Below are positions 17,090-25,851 of a DNA stretch of 64,000 nt, piece by piece. The position numbers were made by a program, and so were the translations under genes. The DNA is taken from positions 1-64,000 of the forward strand of contig JAWCNV010000007.1 in the NCBI GenBank assembly GCA_038848185.1. Reading direction: 5' to 3'. Position 1 is the first letter of the stretch. The number at the start of each line of letters is the position of its first letter. This DNA comes from JAAOZP01 sp038848185. GTDB lineage: Archaea > Thermoproteota > EX4484-205 > JAAOZP01. Below the pieces are notes generated by a model, which was given only the letters and a program-made list of their open reading frames with translations, made no database searches and had not been told where the DNA came from.

Positions 17090-17878
17090 TTTTCCATGTT
17101 CAAACAAGGCTTGCTCCACGTAACCCATGTTTCTAGCGTATTCAACTATAGAGTCATACCCGAAATCTATTTCGCTTAAACTGTGAGCATCTGTGCCTAA
17201 GGTAATAGGGATCTTCATAGATGCACATGCTTCGAAAACTCTTCTTGTAGGATATGCTTCATTCACAGGGTTTCTTAACCCTTTGCTGGAAACCTCAACC
17301 GCTATTTTAAGCTCGCTCACTTTCTCCAGCACGCTTAACTCCTCTTTCTTTAAAGAATCCGATGGCTTAAACCCCCAATTCCTAGCGACATCGAAGTGTG
17401 CAATAATATTGAACAATCCTGTTTCAACAGCCCTTCCAAGAAGCCTGAGGTACTTAACGTAGAAACCGTCGAAACCCTCTTCCTTAACAGCTGTTTCAAA
17501 CGCTTTTCTGAACTTGGTGCAGTCTAAGCAGAGTTCCCCTATCCAGTGCACGCTTCCCATCAGAAAGTCGAAATCATAGCTTCCCAGTATGTCTCTAAGA
17601 ATTTTCTCTGAACCCGGAAAATAGTCGACCTCTAGACCAGCTTTTAATCTTAAAACTGGAAACTGTTTTCCAACTTCCCTAACCTCAGACAAGTATTCTC
17701 CAAGCTTAGAAGGCTCAATAGAATAATACAGCTTCTTCATAGAGCCTGGCCTTACCGCCAAGTGCTCCGTGAAAGCTATCTCGTTAAAATCCTTTCTAAT
17801 GGCTTCCTGCACATAGTCCTTGATGGTCGCTTTGCCGTCGCTGTAAGTGCTGTGAATATGGTAGTTCACTTTAACCAT
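17069..17878 (-). CDS. PHP-domain phosphatase, histidinol-phosphatase family
   Basis: 269 residues from ATG 17878; an in-frame TTG at 17908 is possible but lies too near the TATA-like CGTTAAATAA at 17911-17920. PHP metal motifs are present: NYHIHSTYSDG at the N-terminus, FTEHLA near residue 35, GSVHW near 109, AHFD near 160, LGTDAHS near 227. The family includes histidinol-phosphatase HisK and other phosphoesterases. No other histidine gene is nearby, so the exact substrate is open. Confidence 0.85.
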   Translation of the reverse strand: MVKVNYHIHSTYSDGKATIKDYVQEAIRKDFNEIAFTEHLAVRPGSMKKLYYSIEPSKLGEYLSEVREVGKQFPVLRLKAGLEVDYFPGSEKILRDILGSYDFDFLMGSVHWIGELCLDCTKFRKAFETAVKEEGFDGFYVKYLRLLGRAVETGLFNIIAHFDVARNWGFKPSDSLKKEELSVLEKVSELKIAVEVSSKGLRNPVNEAYPTRRVFEACASMKIPITLGTDAHSLSEIDFGYDSIVEYARNMGYVEQALFEHGKLFFASI

Positions 17879-17989
17879 TCTTTCACAGGCATGCTTCGCC
17901 GCTTCCAATATTATTTAACGTTTTTCCCTCAGGGTCATCGTTGCTATTCAGAGTTATGCTTTGTTAGGAATACTCTTTTCCGAGCAATG

Positions 17990-17998
17990 TTTATAAAC
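17990..17998 (+). promoter_or_regulatory. TATA-like box of the thiamine transport operon
   Basis: TTTATAAAC is placed so that transcription would begin around 18018-18022, immediately before the first strand of the TPP riboswitch. The riboswitch therefore opens the transcript. Confidence 0.6.
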
Positions 17999-18026
17999 TG
18001 CTTATTTTTTAACCGGTCACAGTGGC

Positions 18027-18124
18027 GGTAGCAGGGGGAGCTGGGAAAACCGGCTGAGAGGATCCCTGATCGGGGTCGACCCCTTGAACCTGACCCGGGT
18101 AATACCGGCGTAGGGAATGCTACC
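18027..18124 (+). promoter_or_regulatory. TPP riboswitch (THI element) aptamer
   Basis: The conserved thi-box is easy to read: GGCTGAGA at 18052-18059, TTGAACCTGA at 18083-18092, and GGTAATACCGGCGTAGGGA at 18098-18116. A variable stem-loop (GATCCC...GGGGTC, 18061-18077) sits at the usual optional position. P1 is a seven-base helix, GGTAGCA 18027-18033 with TGCTACC 18118-18124. It stands between a TATA-like box and a thiamine-type binding protein gene. TPP binding is established for this motif; archaeal examples known to me are few. Confidence 0.95.
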
Positions 18125-18129
18125 TGATG

Positions 18130-18161
18130 CTCCTTCTTCTACCGCCCCGTGTAAAAAGGAG
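18130..18161 (+). promoter_or_regulatory. Expression platform: ribosome-binding-site sequestering helix and anti-P1 strand
   Basis: CTCCTT at 18130-18135 is complementary to AAGGAG at 18156-18161, the core of the ribosome binding site for ATG 18171. Inside the loop, CTACCGCC at 18139-18146 is an exact eight-base complement of GGCGGTAG at 18024-18031, which includes the 5' strand of P1. P1 and this alternative helix exclude each other. With TPP bound, P1 forms and the ribosome site can be closed; without it, the long-range helix favours an open site. The pairings are seen; the switching model is inference. Confidence 0.7.
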
Positions 18162-18170
18162 GTGAAAAAG

Positions 18171-19196
18171 ATGAGAATAGGTTGGAGAATAACAGCGGTA
18201 ATAGTGGTTGTAGCATCCGCAATAGTAGCTTCAGTACTATACCTCTACTTGAGCCAGCCGAAGCTTGAGGGTACCCTGATCATTTATGGCCCGAGGGGCA
18301 TAACTGGTCTTGCAACAGCCCTCGTAAACGCTTTTAAAAACAAGTATCCCGATGTAAACGTTACCTTCATAAGCTACGGCATGGGTTCAATAGAGATAGC
18401 TAACAAGCTTATTCTGGAGAAGGATTCTCCTGTAGCTGACGTGATAATAGGGCTTCCAGAGTTCTATGCGAAGGTTGTGGTGGACGCGGGAGTTCTTGAA
18501 CCATATAGGCCTCAAACCATTTCGCTGATACCTAGTGAAGAGATCTGGGATCCTTCCGGAACAGTGCTTCCTATGGATAAGGGTTTTGTCGTCCTAACTT
18601 ATAATAGCACAATAATTTCGAGACTAGGTCTTCCACCGCCTGAAACGCTTGACGACCTACTTAGACCAGAGTACAGAGGCCTAGTATTCTACCAAGATCC
18701 CACTTCAAGTGGAACCGGGTTATCATTCCTAGTATGGGTGCTTTCCGTTAAAGGTGTTGACGAAGGGTTCAACTTTCTAAAGCAGCTTGAGCAGAACGTT
18801 AAAACGCATCCCTCAGGATGGACAACATCCATAATAGCTTTGAAAAGTGGAGAGGTTGCAATAGGATCAATGTTTAACACTGACGTAGGCTATGAGGAGA
18901 CGCCTAACCTTACGAGTAGAGTTGTGGAAGGTTTTGTCTACAGGGAGGGTATAGCTCTGGTTAAGAACGCGAAGCATCCTGAAATAGCTAAGAAGTTCAT
19001 AGAGTTCGCTTTAAGCACTGAAGCACAGAACCTTGTTGCACCAGAAGGCTATATGTATCCTGTTAACCCCTTAGCATCCGTAGAGTTATTCAGCTATGCG
19101 CCAATACCCTTTAACAAGGTAACTTTTAATAATGAACTCGCTGGAAACGTTGAACAGTGGCTTGAAAGGTGGAGGAGAGAGATAAAAACAGGATGA
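18171..19196 (+). CDS. thiB: Thiamine-type ABC transporter substrate-binding protein
   Basis: 341 residues from ATG 18171, six bases after AGGAGGTG. An in-frame ATG at 18117 lies inside the riboswitch and is rejected. An N-terminal hydrophobic segment (residues 7-28) anchors or exports the protein; no lipobox Cys is seen. The rest is a periplasmic binding protein of the ThiB/iron-binding class (GTLIIYGPRG start, ADVIIGLPE, GLPPPETLDDLL, YQDPTSSGTGLSFL). TPP control argues for thiamine or a derivative as ligand. First gene of a three-gene operon; its stop overlaps the permease start. Confidence 0.88.
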   Translation: MRIGWRITAVIVVVASAIVASVLYLYLSQPKLEGTLIIYGPRGITGLATALVNAFKNKYPDVNVTFISYGMGSIEIANKLILEKDSPVADVIIGLPEFYAKVVVDAGVLEPYRPQTISLIPSEEIWDPSGTVLPMDKGFVVLTYNSTIISRLGLPPPETLDDLLRPEYRGLVFYQDPTSSGTGLSFLVWVLSVKGVDEGFNFLKQLEQNVKTHPSGWTTSIIALKSGEVAIGSMFNTDVGYEETPNLTSRVVEGFVYREGIALVKNAKHPEIAKKFIEFALSTEAQNLVAPEGYMYPVNPLASVELFSYAPIPFNKVTFNNELAGNVEQWLERWRREIKTG

Positions 19197-20809
19197 TCGA
19201 TGTTAAAAGGCTTCTGGCCTTCACACCATTTCTTTTTTTCCTAATCTTCTTCTATATTCTGCCCTTGGTCTTTTTAATCGGTAACGCTAGTTTAACAGAT
19301 TTCTTAAGCGTCGTGGGCGACGAATATATTCATAGGCTACTCAATGGTACGCTTATTCAGGCTTTCCTATCCATGCTGTTAACTTTGCTTCTAGCTCTTC
19401 CAGTAGCCTTCTTCTTCGCAAGATACTCGTTTAAGGGTAAGAGAATGCTTGAATACGTTTTGCTAACAGTTTTTTTCGTCCCCGCGTTCACGATAGCTGA
19501 AGGCCTTATAGTTCTTCTGGGTGATAACGGTATTGTCAACATGTTTCTCTCCTCCCTGTTTGGAACAGGGGAACCAGTTATCAGGATCCTTTACTCAATG
19601 TGGGCGGTTGTGCTTGCACACGTGATATATTACGTTCCTCTTGCAGTCCTTATTCTTGAACAAGGCTTCTCCTCCGTCGACCAGGATCTCGTTGATGCTG
19701 CTAGGGTTTTCTCAGGATCAGGCCTAAGAACTTTTAAAGCAGCATATTTAAACACTTTAACCCCCTTCATTGTTGCCGCCTCACTCCTCGTATTCGCCTT
19801 CTCCTTCATAACCTACTCAACACCAATACTCGTAGGAGGAAGGTTTACAACTCTCGAGGTTGAGATATACGCTACTAAGTTCAGGCCAATATCCTCGTCG
19901 ATAGCCATCATACAGCTATCGTTAACATTCCTAATCTCGATTATAATCATCCTGTTCAGAGAGAAACTCTTCACAAAGCCTTCTGCAGGTTATCCTGCTG
20001 AGGAACCTGTTTCCAGACTATTATCAAAGCCCTCAGGAGTGCTTCTGATTGCCTACGTTGCCATAATCTATATTTTTGAACTGACTCCTGTCGCAATGCC
20101 TGTTCTCAAGCCTTTTCTGGAGGCAGGTTATGACTCGCTTAGCCTTTTCAAGGATCTTTACAGCTTCAAATTTGGCTTCGGCCTTAGTTTCAACGACGTT
20201 TTTTTCCAAAGCTTGGCGATAGCAATCATTGTCTCAACGGTCTCCGTTTTTCTCTCCATAGTAATGGTCTGGTCCTCTAAGATTCTAGGGGGATTATTTG
20301 AAAGAACCATGAGTATCCTTATGGCTCTCCCCCTGACAATATCGCGGTCATCCCTCGCCCTCGGGATGCTTCTTTCCTATGGCTTCGGCGTCATCAAGCT
20401 GTATGGAAGCTGGGTTCTGATGGTTCTAGGCCAGTCTGCATTCATCATTCCTCTCGTAGTTAGAATTGTTGAAGCCTCTTGGAGCAGGGTGATTGAAGAA
20501 TACCGTGAGGCTGCTGAGGTGCATGGTGCATCACTCTTCTTCAGGCTTATCAGAGTTGAGATTCCCTTGGTGCTGCCCACTTTATTAGCATCGTTCCTAA
20601 TGGCGTTCTCCTCATCTTTAAGCGACTTCACCTTCTCAACTTTCTTCAGCACGCTCAACTTGATGACATTGCCGGTGGCGGTTAACATTCTCATAGATTC
20701 GAGAAGGCTTAGCTTGGCACTAGCCTTAACCTCGGTCATCACCATGCTCGTAATCATTGTGGAAACCCTTGGTTCACAGCTCTCCAGAGAAAGATTAAGG
20801 GTGATATAG
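19193..20809 (+). CDS. thiP: Thiamine-type ABC transporter permease, two fused domains
   Basis: 538 residues from ATG 19193 (ATGA overlap with the binding protein stop), close to the size of bacterial ThiP. Two homologous permease halves, each of about six helices, are joined near residue 280. Each half has an EAA-type loop: DAARVFSGSGLRTFKAAYLNTLTP near residue 175 and EAAEVHGASLFFRLIRVEIP near 450. It forms the membrane channel for the solute delivered by the upstream protein. The ATPase gene follows its stop without a gap. Confidence 0.88.
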   Translation: MIDVKRLLAFTPFLFFLIFFYILPLVFLIGNASLTDFLSVVGDEYIHRLLNGTLIQAFLSMLLTLLLALPVAFFFARYSFKGKRMLEYVLLTVFFVPAFTIAEGLIVLLGDNGIVNMFLSSLFGTGEPVIRILYSMWAVVLAHVIYYVPLAVLILEQGFSSVDQDLVDAARVFSGSGLRTFKAAYLNTLTPFIVAASLLVFAFSFITYSTPILVGGRFTTLEVEIYATKFRPISSSIAIIQLSLTFLISIIIILFREKLFTKPSAGYPAEEPVSRLLSKPSGVLLIAYVAIIYIFELTPVAMPVLKPFLEAGYDSLSLFKDLYSFKFGFGLSFNDVFFQSLAIAIIVSTVSVFLSIVMVWSSKILGGLFERTMSILMALPLTISRSSLALGMLLSYGFGVIKLYGSWVLMVLGQSAFIIPLVVRIVEASWSRVIEEYREAAEVHGASLFFRLIRVEIPLVLPTLLASFLMAFSSSLSDFTFSTFFSTLNLMTLPVAVNILIDSRRLSLALALTSVITMLVIIVETLGSQLSRERLRVI

Positions 20810-21883
20810 ATGGAGCTTGAAGTCAAGGATCTCAGGAAAAGGTTTGAAAGCTTCGAAGCGTTGAAAGGCGTCAGCTTTAAGACACCATCTCGAAAAACCC
20901 TAGCCCTCCTAGGGCCGAGCGGATGCGGTAAGACAACCACTCTTAGAATAATCGCAGGTCTCCTGAAGCCGGATGAGGGTAAGATTCTTTTCGACGGAAG
21001 GGATGTGTCTAAGCTGCCTCCCAGAGAAAGAAACGTGGGAATGGTTTTCCAAAGCCCAGCGTTGTTCCCAAACCTCACAGTATGGGAGAACATCGCGTTC
21101 CCTCTAGAAGCTAGGAATAAGAGTTTTGAAGAAACCAATAAGAGGGTTAGAGAAGTCGTGGAACTGGTGGAGCTTGCTGGGCTTGAAAAAAGGCGTCCGC
21201 ACGAGTTGAGTAGGGGACAGCAGCAGAGAGTAGCGATAGGCAGGGCAATAGCATCAGAAGTTAGCATCCTGCTTCTAGACGAGCCTCTAACTGCTCTGGA
21301 CACCAGTCTCAGAACAGAGATATCTGAAGTAATAAGGAATATTCAGAGGAACCTTGGTCTTACAATGGTCTATGTAACGCACAACCAAGTTGAAGCGTTC
21401 ACCATGGGGGATTTCATCGCCACCATGTTCGACGGCCTGATAGATTCCTACGCAGATGTTCAGACAATGTATTCAAAGCCCCCTACGGAAAAGACCGCGA
21501 GATTCCTAGGGTTCATTAACAGGCTGGAGGCTAAAGCAGAATACATGGGTTCAGATACGGTCAGGCTTGTTTCCTCATGGGGAGAATTCAGGCTTAATTG
21601 GCATGGGCCTAAGCTGAGTGGAAAAGTGATTGTTCTCTTCAGGCCTGAAGACGCTTCGATTAGTCTTGATGAAAAAGGCCTGTTAGAAGGCGAGCTTTTA
21701 AACAGCGTTTTCACGGGTAGAAATGTAGTTACACGTGTTAAGACAAGCCAAGGCTTGTTTGAGTGTGCAGGAAACGATTTTTCTCAATACAAAGCATTAT
21801 CTGGAATGGTGGGTAGAAGAGTCATGGTTAAAATAGACTTGGAAAAATCTGCTTTGATACGAGTTAACAATTTAATGGACTGA
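20810..21883 (+). CDS. thiQ: Thiamine-type ABC transporter ATP-binding protein
   Basis: 357 residues. The ATPase core is intact: Walker A GPSGCGKTT near residue 34, Q-loop, signature LSRGQQQRV near 131, Walker B ILLLDEPL near 152, H-loop THN near 190. A C-terminal regulatory (TOBE-like) extension of about 120 residues makes it longer than bacterial ThiQ (about 230), more like iron/spermidine-type ATPases. ATG follows the permease stop TAG directly. Under the TPP riboswitch as the last gene of the operon. Confidence 0.87.
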   Translation: MELEVKDLRKRFESFEALKGVSFKTPSRKTLALLGPSGCGKTTTLRIIAGLLKPDEGKILFDGRDVSKLPPRERNVGMVFQSPALFPNLTVWENIAFPLEARNKSFEETNKRVREVVELVELAGLEKRRPHELSRGQQQRVAIGRAIASEVSILLLDEPLTALDTSLRTEISEVIRNIQRNLGLTMVYVTHNQVEAFTMGDFIATMFDGLIDSYADVQTMYSKPPTEKTARFLGFINRLEAKAEYMGSDTVRLVSSWGEFRLNWHGPKLSGKVIVLFRPEDASISLDEKGLLEGELLNSVFTGRNVVTRVKTSQGLFECAGNDFSQYKALSGMVGRRVMVKIDLEKSALIRVNNLMD

Positions 21884-21895
21884 ACTTAAGGTTAA

Positions 21896-22957
21896 TCATT
21901 TTTCAGGCTTAACCTCTATGTCGAATCCCCAGTGGTATTTGAAGGGAGCAACCTCTCTTATCCTTCTAGAGGACAGGAGTCTTGTTTCGCAACCAAGCTT
22001 CTTAAAAGACTCCTCTATGCTAGCATACTTTTCATCAGCATCAACTTCTTTTTCCAAGAAAACATGGAGGTGCACTACCCCACCATCATTTTTAACCACG
22101 TTGCAAGCCGCGTCGAGATAAAATTCTGAACTCATGGGAAGATTCATGATTACCCTGTCCCCGACGCCTTTCAAATCTCTTTCAGACAGTGTTCTAGCGT
22201 CGCCAAGATACGGTTTAACTCTGTCTTCAACCCTGTTCAGCCTAATGTTCTCAACCAGATATCGGTATGCATCAGGGTTTATGTCGCAAGCATAGACTTT
22301 TACACTCGGGTTCTTCCTCGCAATAATTATGCTGAAGGGCCCTATGCCAGCGAAAAGGTCGCAGACAACTTCCCCCGGTTTAACAAGTGACGCGACCCTA
22401 GCTCTCTCAGCTGAAAGCCTCGGTGTGAAGAAAACTTTTGAAATATCGAGTTTAAAGATGCATCCGTGTTCTCGGTAGGTTGTCTCAGTGCCTCCTTCGC
22501 CCGCTAAAACCTCATATCCTCCAACCCTGTACTCGCCTGAAAGAGGCTCAGTCTTGTTGAGCACAATCCTCACGTTCTTCATAGATTGAAGAAAGGCTTC
22601 TCCAATAATCCTGCGACGGTCCTGAAGCTTTTCAGGAAGCTGGAAAATGCAAATGTCGCCAATCACATCGTAGGACCGGGGGATAATGCTCATTTCCTCA
22701 TCAGTTAAAACTTTTCTAAGGTTTTCAAACAGGCTTGGCCTTCGCGTAGCTTCTTCAAATTCCTCTAGCACTATCTCTCCATCAATCTTCAGATCCTTTA
22801 ATTCTTCGGGCGAAACCTTTCTGGTGAGAGGTATAGCTAGGAAGCCGTTTTTCCTCTTGATCAGGAGCGTTCTGTCGACGAGGTTCCTGTCTCTAAGCAT
22901 CCTTAAAGCATTCTCCCCAAACTGCTTCCTAACTAAGACACCTACCTTCATACCCAT
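21896..22957 (-). CDS. trm5: tRNA (guanine37-N1)-methyltransferase Trm5
   Basis: 353 residues from ATG 22957 (MGMKVG; the next ATG is at 22951). The frame is open to 23077 but lacks any support there. The Trm5 layout is clear: N-terminal D1/D2 domains, the KVFFTPRLSAERARV motif, SAM-binding DLFAGIGPFSI near residue 205, and the NLP catalytic motif in MNLPMSS near 262. It makes m1G37 in tRNA, needed to keep frame and, in archaea, as a wyosine precursor. Convergent with the thiamine operon. Confidence 0.9.
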   Translation of the reverse strand: MGMKVGVLVRKQFGENALRMLRDRNLVDRTLLIKRKNGFLAIPLTRKVSPEELKDLKIDGEIVLEEFEEATRRPSLFENLRKVLTDEEMSIIPRSYDVIGDICIFQLPEKLQDRRRIIGEAFLQSMKNVRIVLNKTEPLSGEYRVGGYEVLAGEGGTETTYREHGCIFKLDISKVFFTPRLSAERARVASLVKPGEVVCDLFAGIGPFSIIIARKNPSVKVYACDINPDAYRYLVENIRLNRVEDRVKPYLGDARTLSERDLKGVGDRVIMNLPMSSEFYLDAACNVVKNDGGVVHLHVFLEKEVDADEKYASIEESFKKLGCETRLLSSRRIREVAPFKYHWGFDIEVKPEK

Positions 22958-22984
22958 AGTGGTTTTGCTCTTAAAAGTATGCGA

Positions 22985-22996
22985 TGTTTTATAAAA
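22985..22996 (-). promoter_or_regulatory. TATA-like box for trm5
   Basis: The palindrome GTTTTATAAAAC lies about 33 bases before ATG 22957 on the minus strand. Confidence 0.4.
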
Positions 22997-23056
22997 CTTT
23001 AATTTCCAGTTTTTGAATCCATTGTTTTTAAATCGGTTTTCACGGAATATTCTAAA

Positions 23057-23068
23057 GCTTAATAAATC
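23057..23068 (+). promoter_or_regulatory. TATA-like box for the AEC carrier
   Basis: GCTTAATAAATC is centred 26 bases before TTG 23089, supporting a leaderless TTG start. Confidence 0.45.
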
Positions 23069-23088
23069 GCGCTCCAACGCTCTTAGCG

Positions 23089-24006
23089 TTGCCGAGACTG
23101 TTTGAAATCATATTCGAAATAGTCACGCTGCTTTCTCTAGGCATAGTTTTGAAGAAAACCCGCGTGATTAACGAGCCCATTGGAAGAAGGCTCCTCTCAT
23201 TATCGCTTAATCTACTCCTACCGATCATAGTGTTCCATTCCTTCGCAAAAGTTAGAACATCCTTAGAGGATTCTCTACTACCTTTAATCGGACTCATGCT
23301 TAATCTTTCACTTCTGGCAATAGCCTACTTGGTTTCAAAAAACCTTAACATGGATAACGCTAGGAGGGGAGCCTTCCTACTTGGATGCAGCACTCTGAAC
23401 ATAGGTATAATAGGCCTACCATTCATAGAGTTATTCTTCAAAACTGAGGGTGTGGCAACAGCATCATTACTCGACATAGGTAATTCCCTATACGTCTTCT
23501 CAATAGCCTTCCTAGTCGCGTCCAAGTTCAACCCTTCTAAGCGAGAAAACTCGTTTAAAAATGGTGTTAAGCGGTTCTTAACCCAGCCGTATATTCTTTC
23601 AATAGCAATCGGTCTGGTTGCAAACATTTCGAAAATAGAATTGCCTGAATCGGTTATGGTCTTCACAAGCATCGTCTCGTTTATCAACATTGTTATAATA
23701 CTTATAGCAGTAGGCGTTTTCATTAAGCTTCCGGCGAAAAGCCTTATGCGGGAGATACTTGCGTCCGCAGCCGTTAAAATCCTGCTTGGAGGATTAGTTG
23801 GCTTAACATTCGCCAGCTTATTCTGCTTAACACAGCAAGCATTGAAAGTCACGTTGATCATAGCATCCCTCCCACCTGCCTTCATGACTCTGATACATGC
23901 TAGAACCGAGAACCTAGATCTGGAGTTCACTACAATCCTGCTCGGCTCAATGCTTGCCATCGGGATCCCGGTAATAGTTTTCTACGGCCTACTTTTCTCG
24001 GTTTAG
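23089..24006 (+). CDS. AEC (auxin efflux carrier) family transporter
   Basis: 305 residues from TTG 23089. Ten hydrophobic helices in two sets of five match the AEC/Mem_trans fold. NxxLPxxxF in helix 2 (NLLLPIIVF near residue 42) and the CSTLNIGIIGLPF stretch near 99-111 are typical. Members carry malate, other organic anions or auxin-like compounds. No metabolic gene beside it reveals the substrate. Single gene. Confidence 0.88.
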   Translation: MPRLFEIIFEIVTLLSLGIVLKKTRVINEPIGRRLLSLSLNLLLPIIVFHSFAKVRTSLEDSLLPLIGLMLNLSLLAIAYLVSKNLNMDNARRGAFLLGCSTLNIGIIGLPFIELFFKTEGVATASLLDIGNSLYVFSIAFLVASKFNPSKRENSFKNGVKRFLTQPYILSIAIGLVANISKIELPESVMVFTSIVSFINIVIILIAVGVFIKLPAKSLMREILASAAVKILLGGLVGLTFASLFCLTQQALKVTLIIASLPPAFMTLIHARTENLDLEFTTILLGSMLAIGIPVIVFYGLLFSV

Positions 24007-24054
24007 AGCATTTTTGCCACGTATAGCTGAAGACTTAGTGAGAAACACTTATCC

Positions 24055-24072
24055 CCCTTTCTCAGTAAAGGG
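24055..24072 (+). repeat. Short inverted repeat upstream of the second ABC importer
   Basis: CCCTTT 24055-24060 and AAAGGG 24067-24072 form a six-base stem with a six-base loop, directly followed by TATATG. It could be a regulator binding site over a promoter or the terminator region of the AEC gene. A second TATA-like GTTTTAAAC lies at 24144-24152. Confidence 0.35.
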
Positions 24073-24165
24073 TATATGTAGAAGCAGCAAGGGATTTAAG
24101 TGTAACGCTTGTTGAAAAGCCAGTCTCATGCTGAACCATAAAGGTTTTAAACAGTAGTCTTTTGG

Positions 24166-25851
24166 ATGGGGCAGAGCTTGTCATCCGCCAAGTTGGAGAA
24201 AACAAGCCTGTTTAGAAAAACAGGCCGGAGGATTATTGTGCGGCTAGACAGGCTCTCCGAAAAAAAGGGGGCAGCATATTCAATTTATTTCGCTTCAATC
24301 ATATTTTTCTTCGGAGTAATTCTACTCCCCTCCCTACTGGGGATCCTGCTTAAAATTGACATGGTTCGAGAAGTTTTGTCAAACCCAGAGATGCTTGAAA
24401 AATCAGTTTCAGCAATCTTCTCATCGATCATCATGGCCACCATAGTTTCTGCCGTAGATGTGATCTCCGGATTGCCGCTTGCCTGGATCATTGTTAAGAG
24501 AAGAAACCGTTGGATGACGCTAGTTGATTCCCTTGCAGACCTTCCGATGATAATACCGACAGTGATACTTGGATACTCGACGCTCCTACTCTGGTGTGAA
24601 GATGCACCTTTCTCGATAATCGGTTTCCCGAGTCTTTCACCAGGGTTCCTCACGGTTTTTCTTCTCCACTTCTCCTTCTCCTACCCTGTTGTTGTAAGGG
24701 TTCTTGTAGGTAAGCTGATGGAGATTGACGCTACTTATGAGATCGCGGCCAGAACACTTGGAGCATCCTCGTGTACCGCCACTAGGACAATAAGCCTCCC
24801 GATGCTTAAATCAGGCATCATCGCGTCTCTAATCCTATCATTTGCAAGATCTCTTTCCGAGACAGGGGCGACACTAATGGTTGCAGGAAGCTTTGAAAAC
24901 GGGCCGGTCTTCATAAAAAGATCTATAGACAATGGACTGGTTTCCCCAATGGTTTTCGTCAGCCTTATGCTAATAGTTTTCTCGATACTAATACTCTTAG
25001 GGTTAAGAGTGTTCGGCTTCAAATTGAAGATACCTTTCAGAAAAGCCTATAGGGTTGAGACTTTTTTAAGCAGGAAGCCAGTTACATATGTTAGAGACTT
25101 ATCCACGTTAAGCATCTTTGTTCTTCTAGTTCTTCTTCCAGCGTCATACATGGTTATCGCTAGACTGCCTTTAATGCTGGAGTCAGGTATAATAGGGGAA
25201 ATGTTTCTAGGCAGTGGCGTATGGGCAACATACTGGATCAGCGTCTGGGACTCGTATCTCATAGGTTTTCTAGCAACCTTGATCAACATTCTGTTCAGCC
25301 TACCCATGGCCATAGTAATCGCTAGAAATAGGCTGGGAAAAAGTCTTTCAAAGCTTTTAGACGCGTTAAGCAACACCTCTATAATAATGCCTTCTGTCGC
25401 CCTCGGCGTATCTATAGGATTATTCTGGGGAGCCTCCGGAATACCGGACTTCCTCCTAGTGCTTCTGGCACACCTCTGTATAACATACCCCTACATGGTT
25501 GCGACGATGGTTTCAGCACTCGAAGATCTTCCGGTGGAGCTTGAGGAAGCAGGGAGGACTCTTGGAGGCACGCCTTTCACAGTCTTCAGGACAATCGTGC
25601 TTCCAGTAGCTAAATACTCCTTTCTCTCTGGAGCAATCCTAACCTTCACCAGAAGTGTAAACGAGACAGGAGCTACACTAGCTGTTTCAAAAACCTTTAA
25701 AACAGTCTCAGTCTTGCTTGTCGAATGGGTTAAATCCCCTGCAATGAGAGTTGAATCAAGCATTGGTACATTAATACTAATGTTTTTCTCAATAATTTTT
25801 CTCCTGGTTTTCCGATACTTCTACTCTAGGGGAGGCGGCTCGGTTGCCTAG
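24166..25851 (+). CDS. ABC importer permease with two fused domains
   Basis: 561 residues. A charged N-terminal tail is followed by two six-helix permease halves, each with an EAA loop: EIAARTLGASSCTATRTISLP near residue 195 and EEAGRTLGGTPFTVFRTIVLP near 464. The type is that of molybdate/sulfate/thiamine/iron permeases with both halves in one chain. No substrate-binding protein precedes it. It overlaps the first ATPase gene. The adjacent PhoU-like gene suggests an anion such as phosphate or another oxyanion, but this is inference. Confidence 0.85.
   Translation: MGQSLSSAKLEKTSLFRKTGRRIIVRLDRLSEKKGAAYSIYFASIIFFFGVILLPSLLGILLKIDMVREVLSNPEMLEKSVSAIFSSIIMATIVSAVDVISGLPLAWIIVKRRNRWMTLVDSLADLPMIIPTVILGYSTLLLWCEDAPFSIIGFPSLSPGFLTVFLLHFSFSYPVVVRVLVGKLMEIDATYEIAARTLGASSCTATRTISLPMLKSGIIASLILSFARSLSETGATLMVAGSFENGPVFIKRSIDNGLVSPMVFVSLMLIVFSILILLGLRVFGFKLKIPFRKAYRVETFLSRKPVTYVRDLSTLSIFVLLVLLPASYMVIARLPLMLESGIIGEMFLGSGVWATYWISVWDSYLIGFLATLINILFSLPMAIVIARNRLGKSLSKLLDALSNTSIIMPSVALGVSIGLFWGASGIPDFLLVLLAHLCITYPYMVATMVSALEDLPVELEEAGRTLGGTPFTVFRTIVLPVAKYSFLSGAILTFTRSVNETGATLAVSKTFKTVSVLLVEWVKSPAMRVESSIGTLILMFFSIIFLLVFRYFYSRGGGSVA

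Noticed and set aside
18117..18170. Earlier in-frame ATG of the thiamine-binding protein
   Set aside because: It lies inside the riboswitch P1 strand and has no ribosome site; ATG 18171 has a near-perfect one.
20377..21303. Long open minus-strand frame (308 codons) opposite the thiamine permease and ATPase genes
   Set aside because: It is antisense to two well-supported genes, is Ser/Leu/Arg-rich with no motif, and results from codon bias on the coding strand.
23325..23960. Open minus-strand frame (211 codons) inside the AEC carrier gene
   Set aside because: Antisense shadow of a well-supported membrane protein gene.
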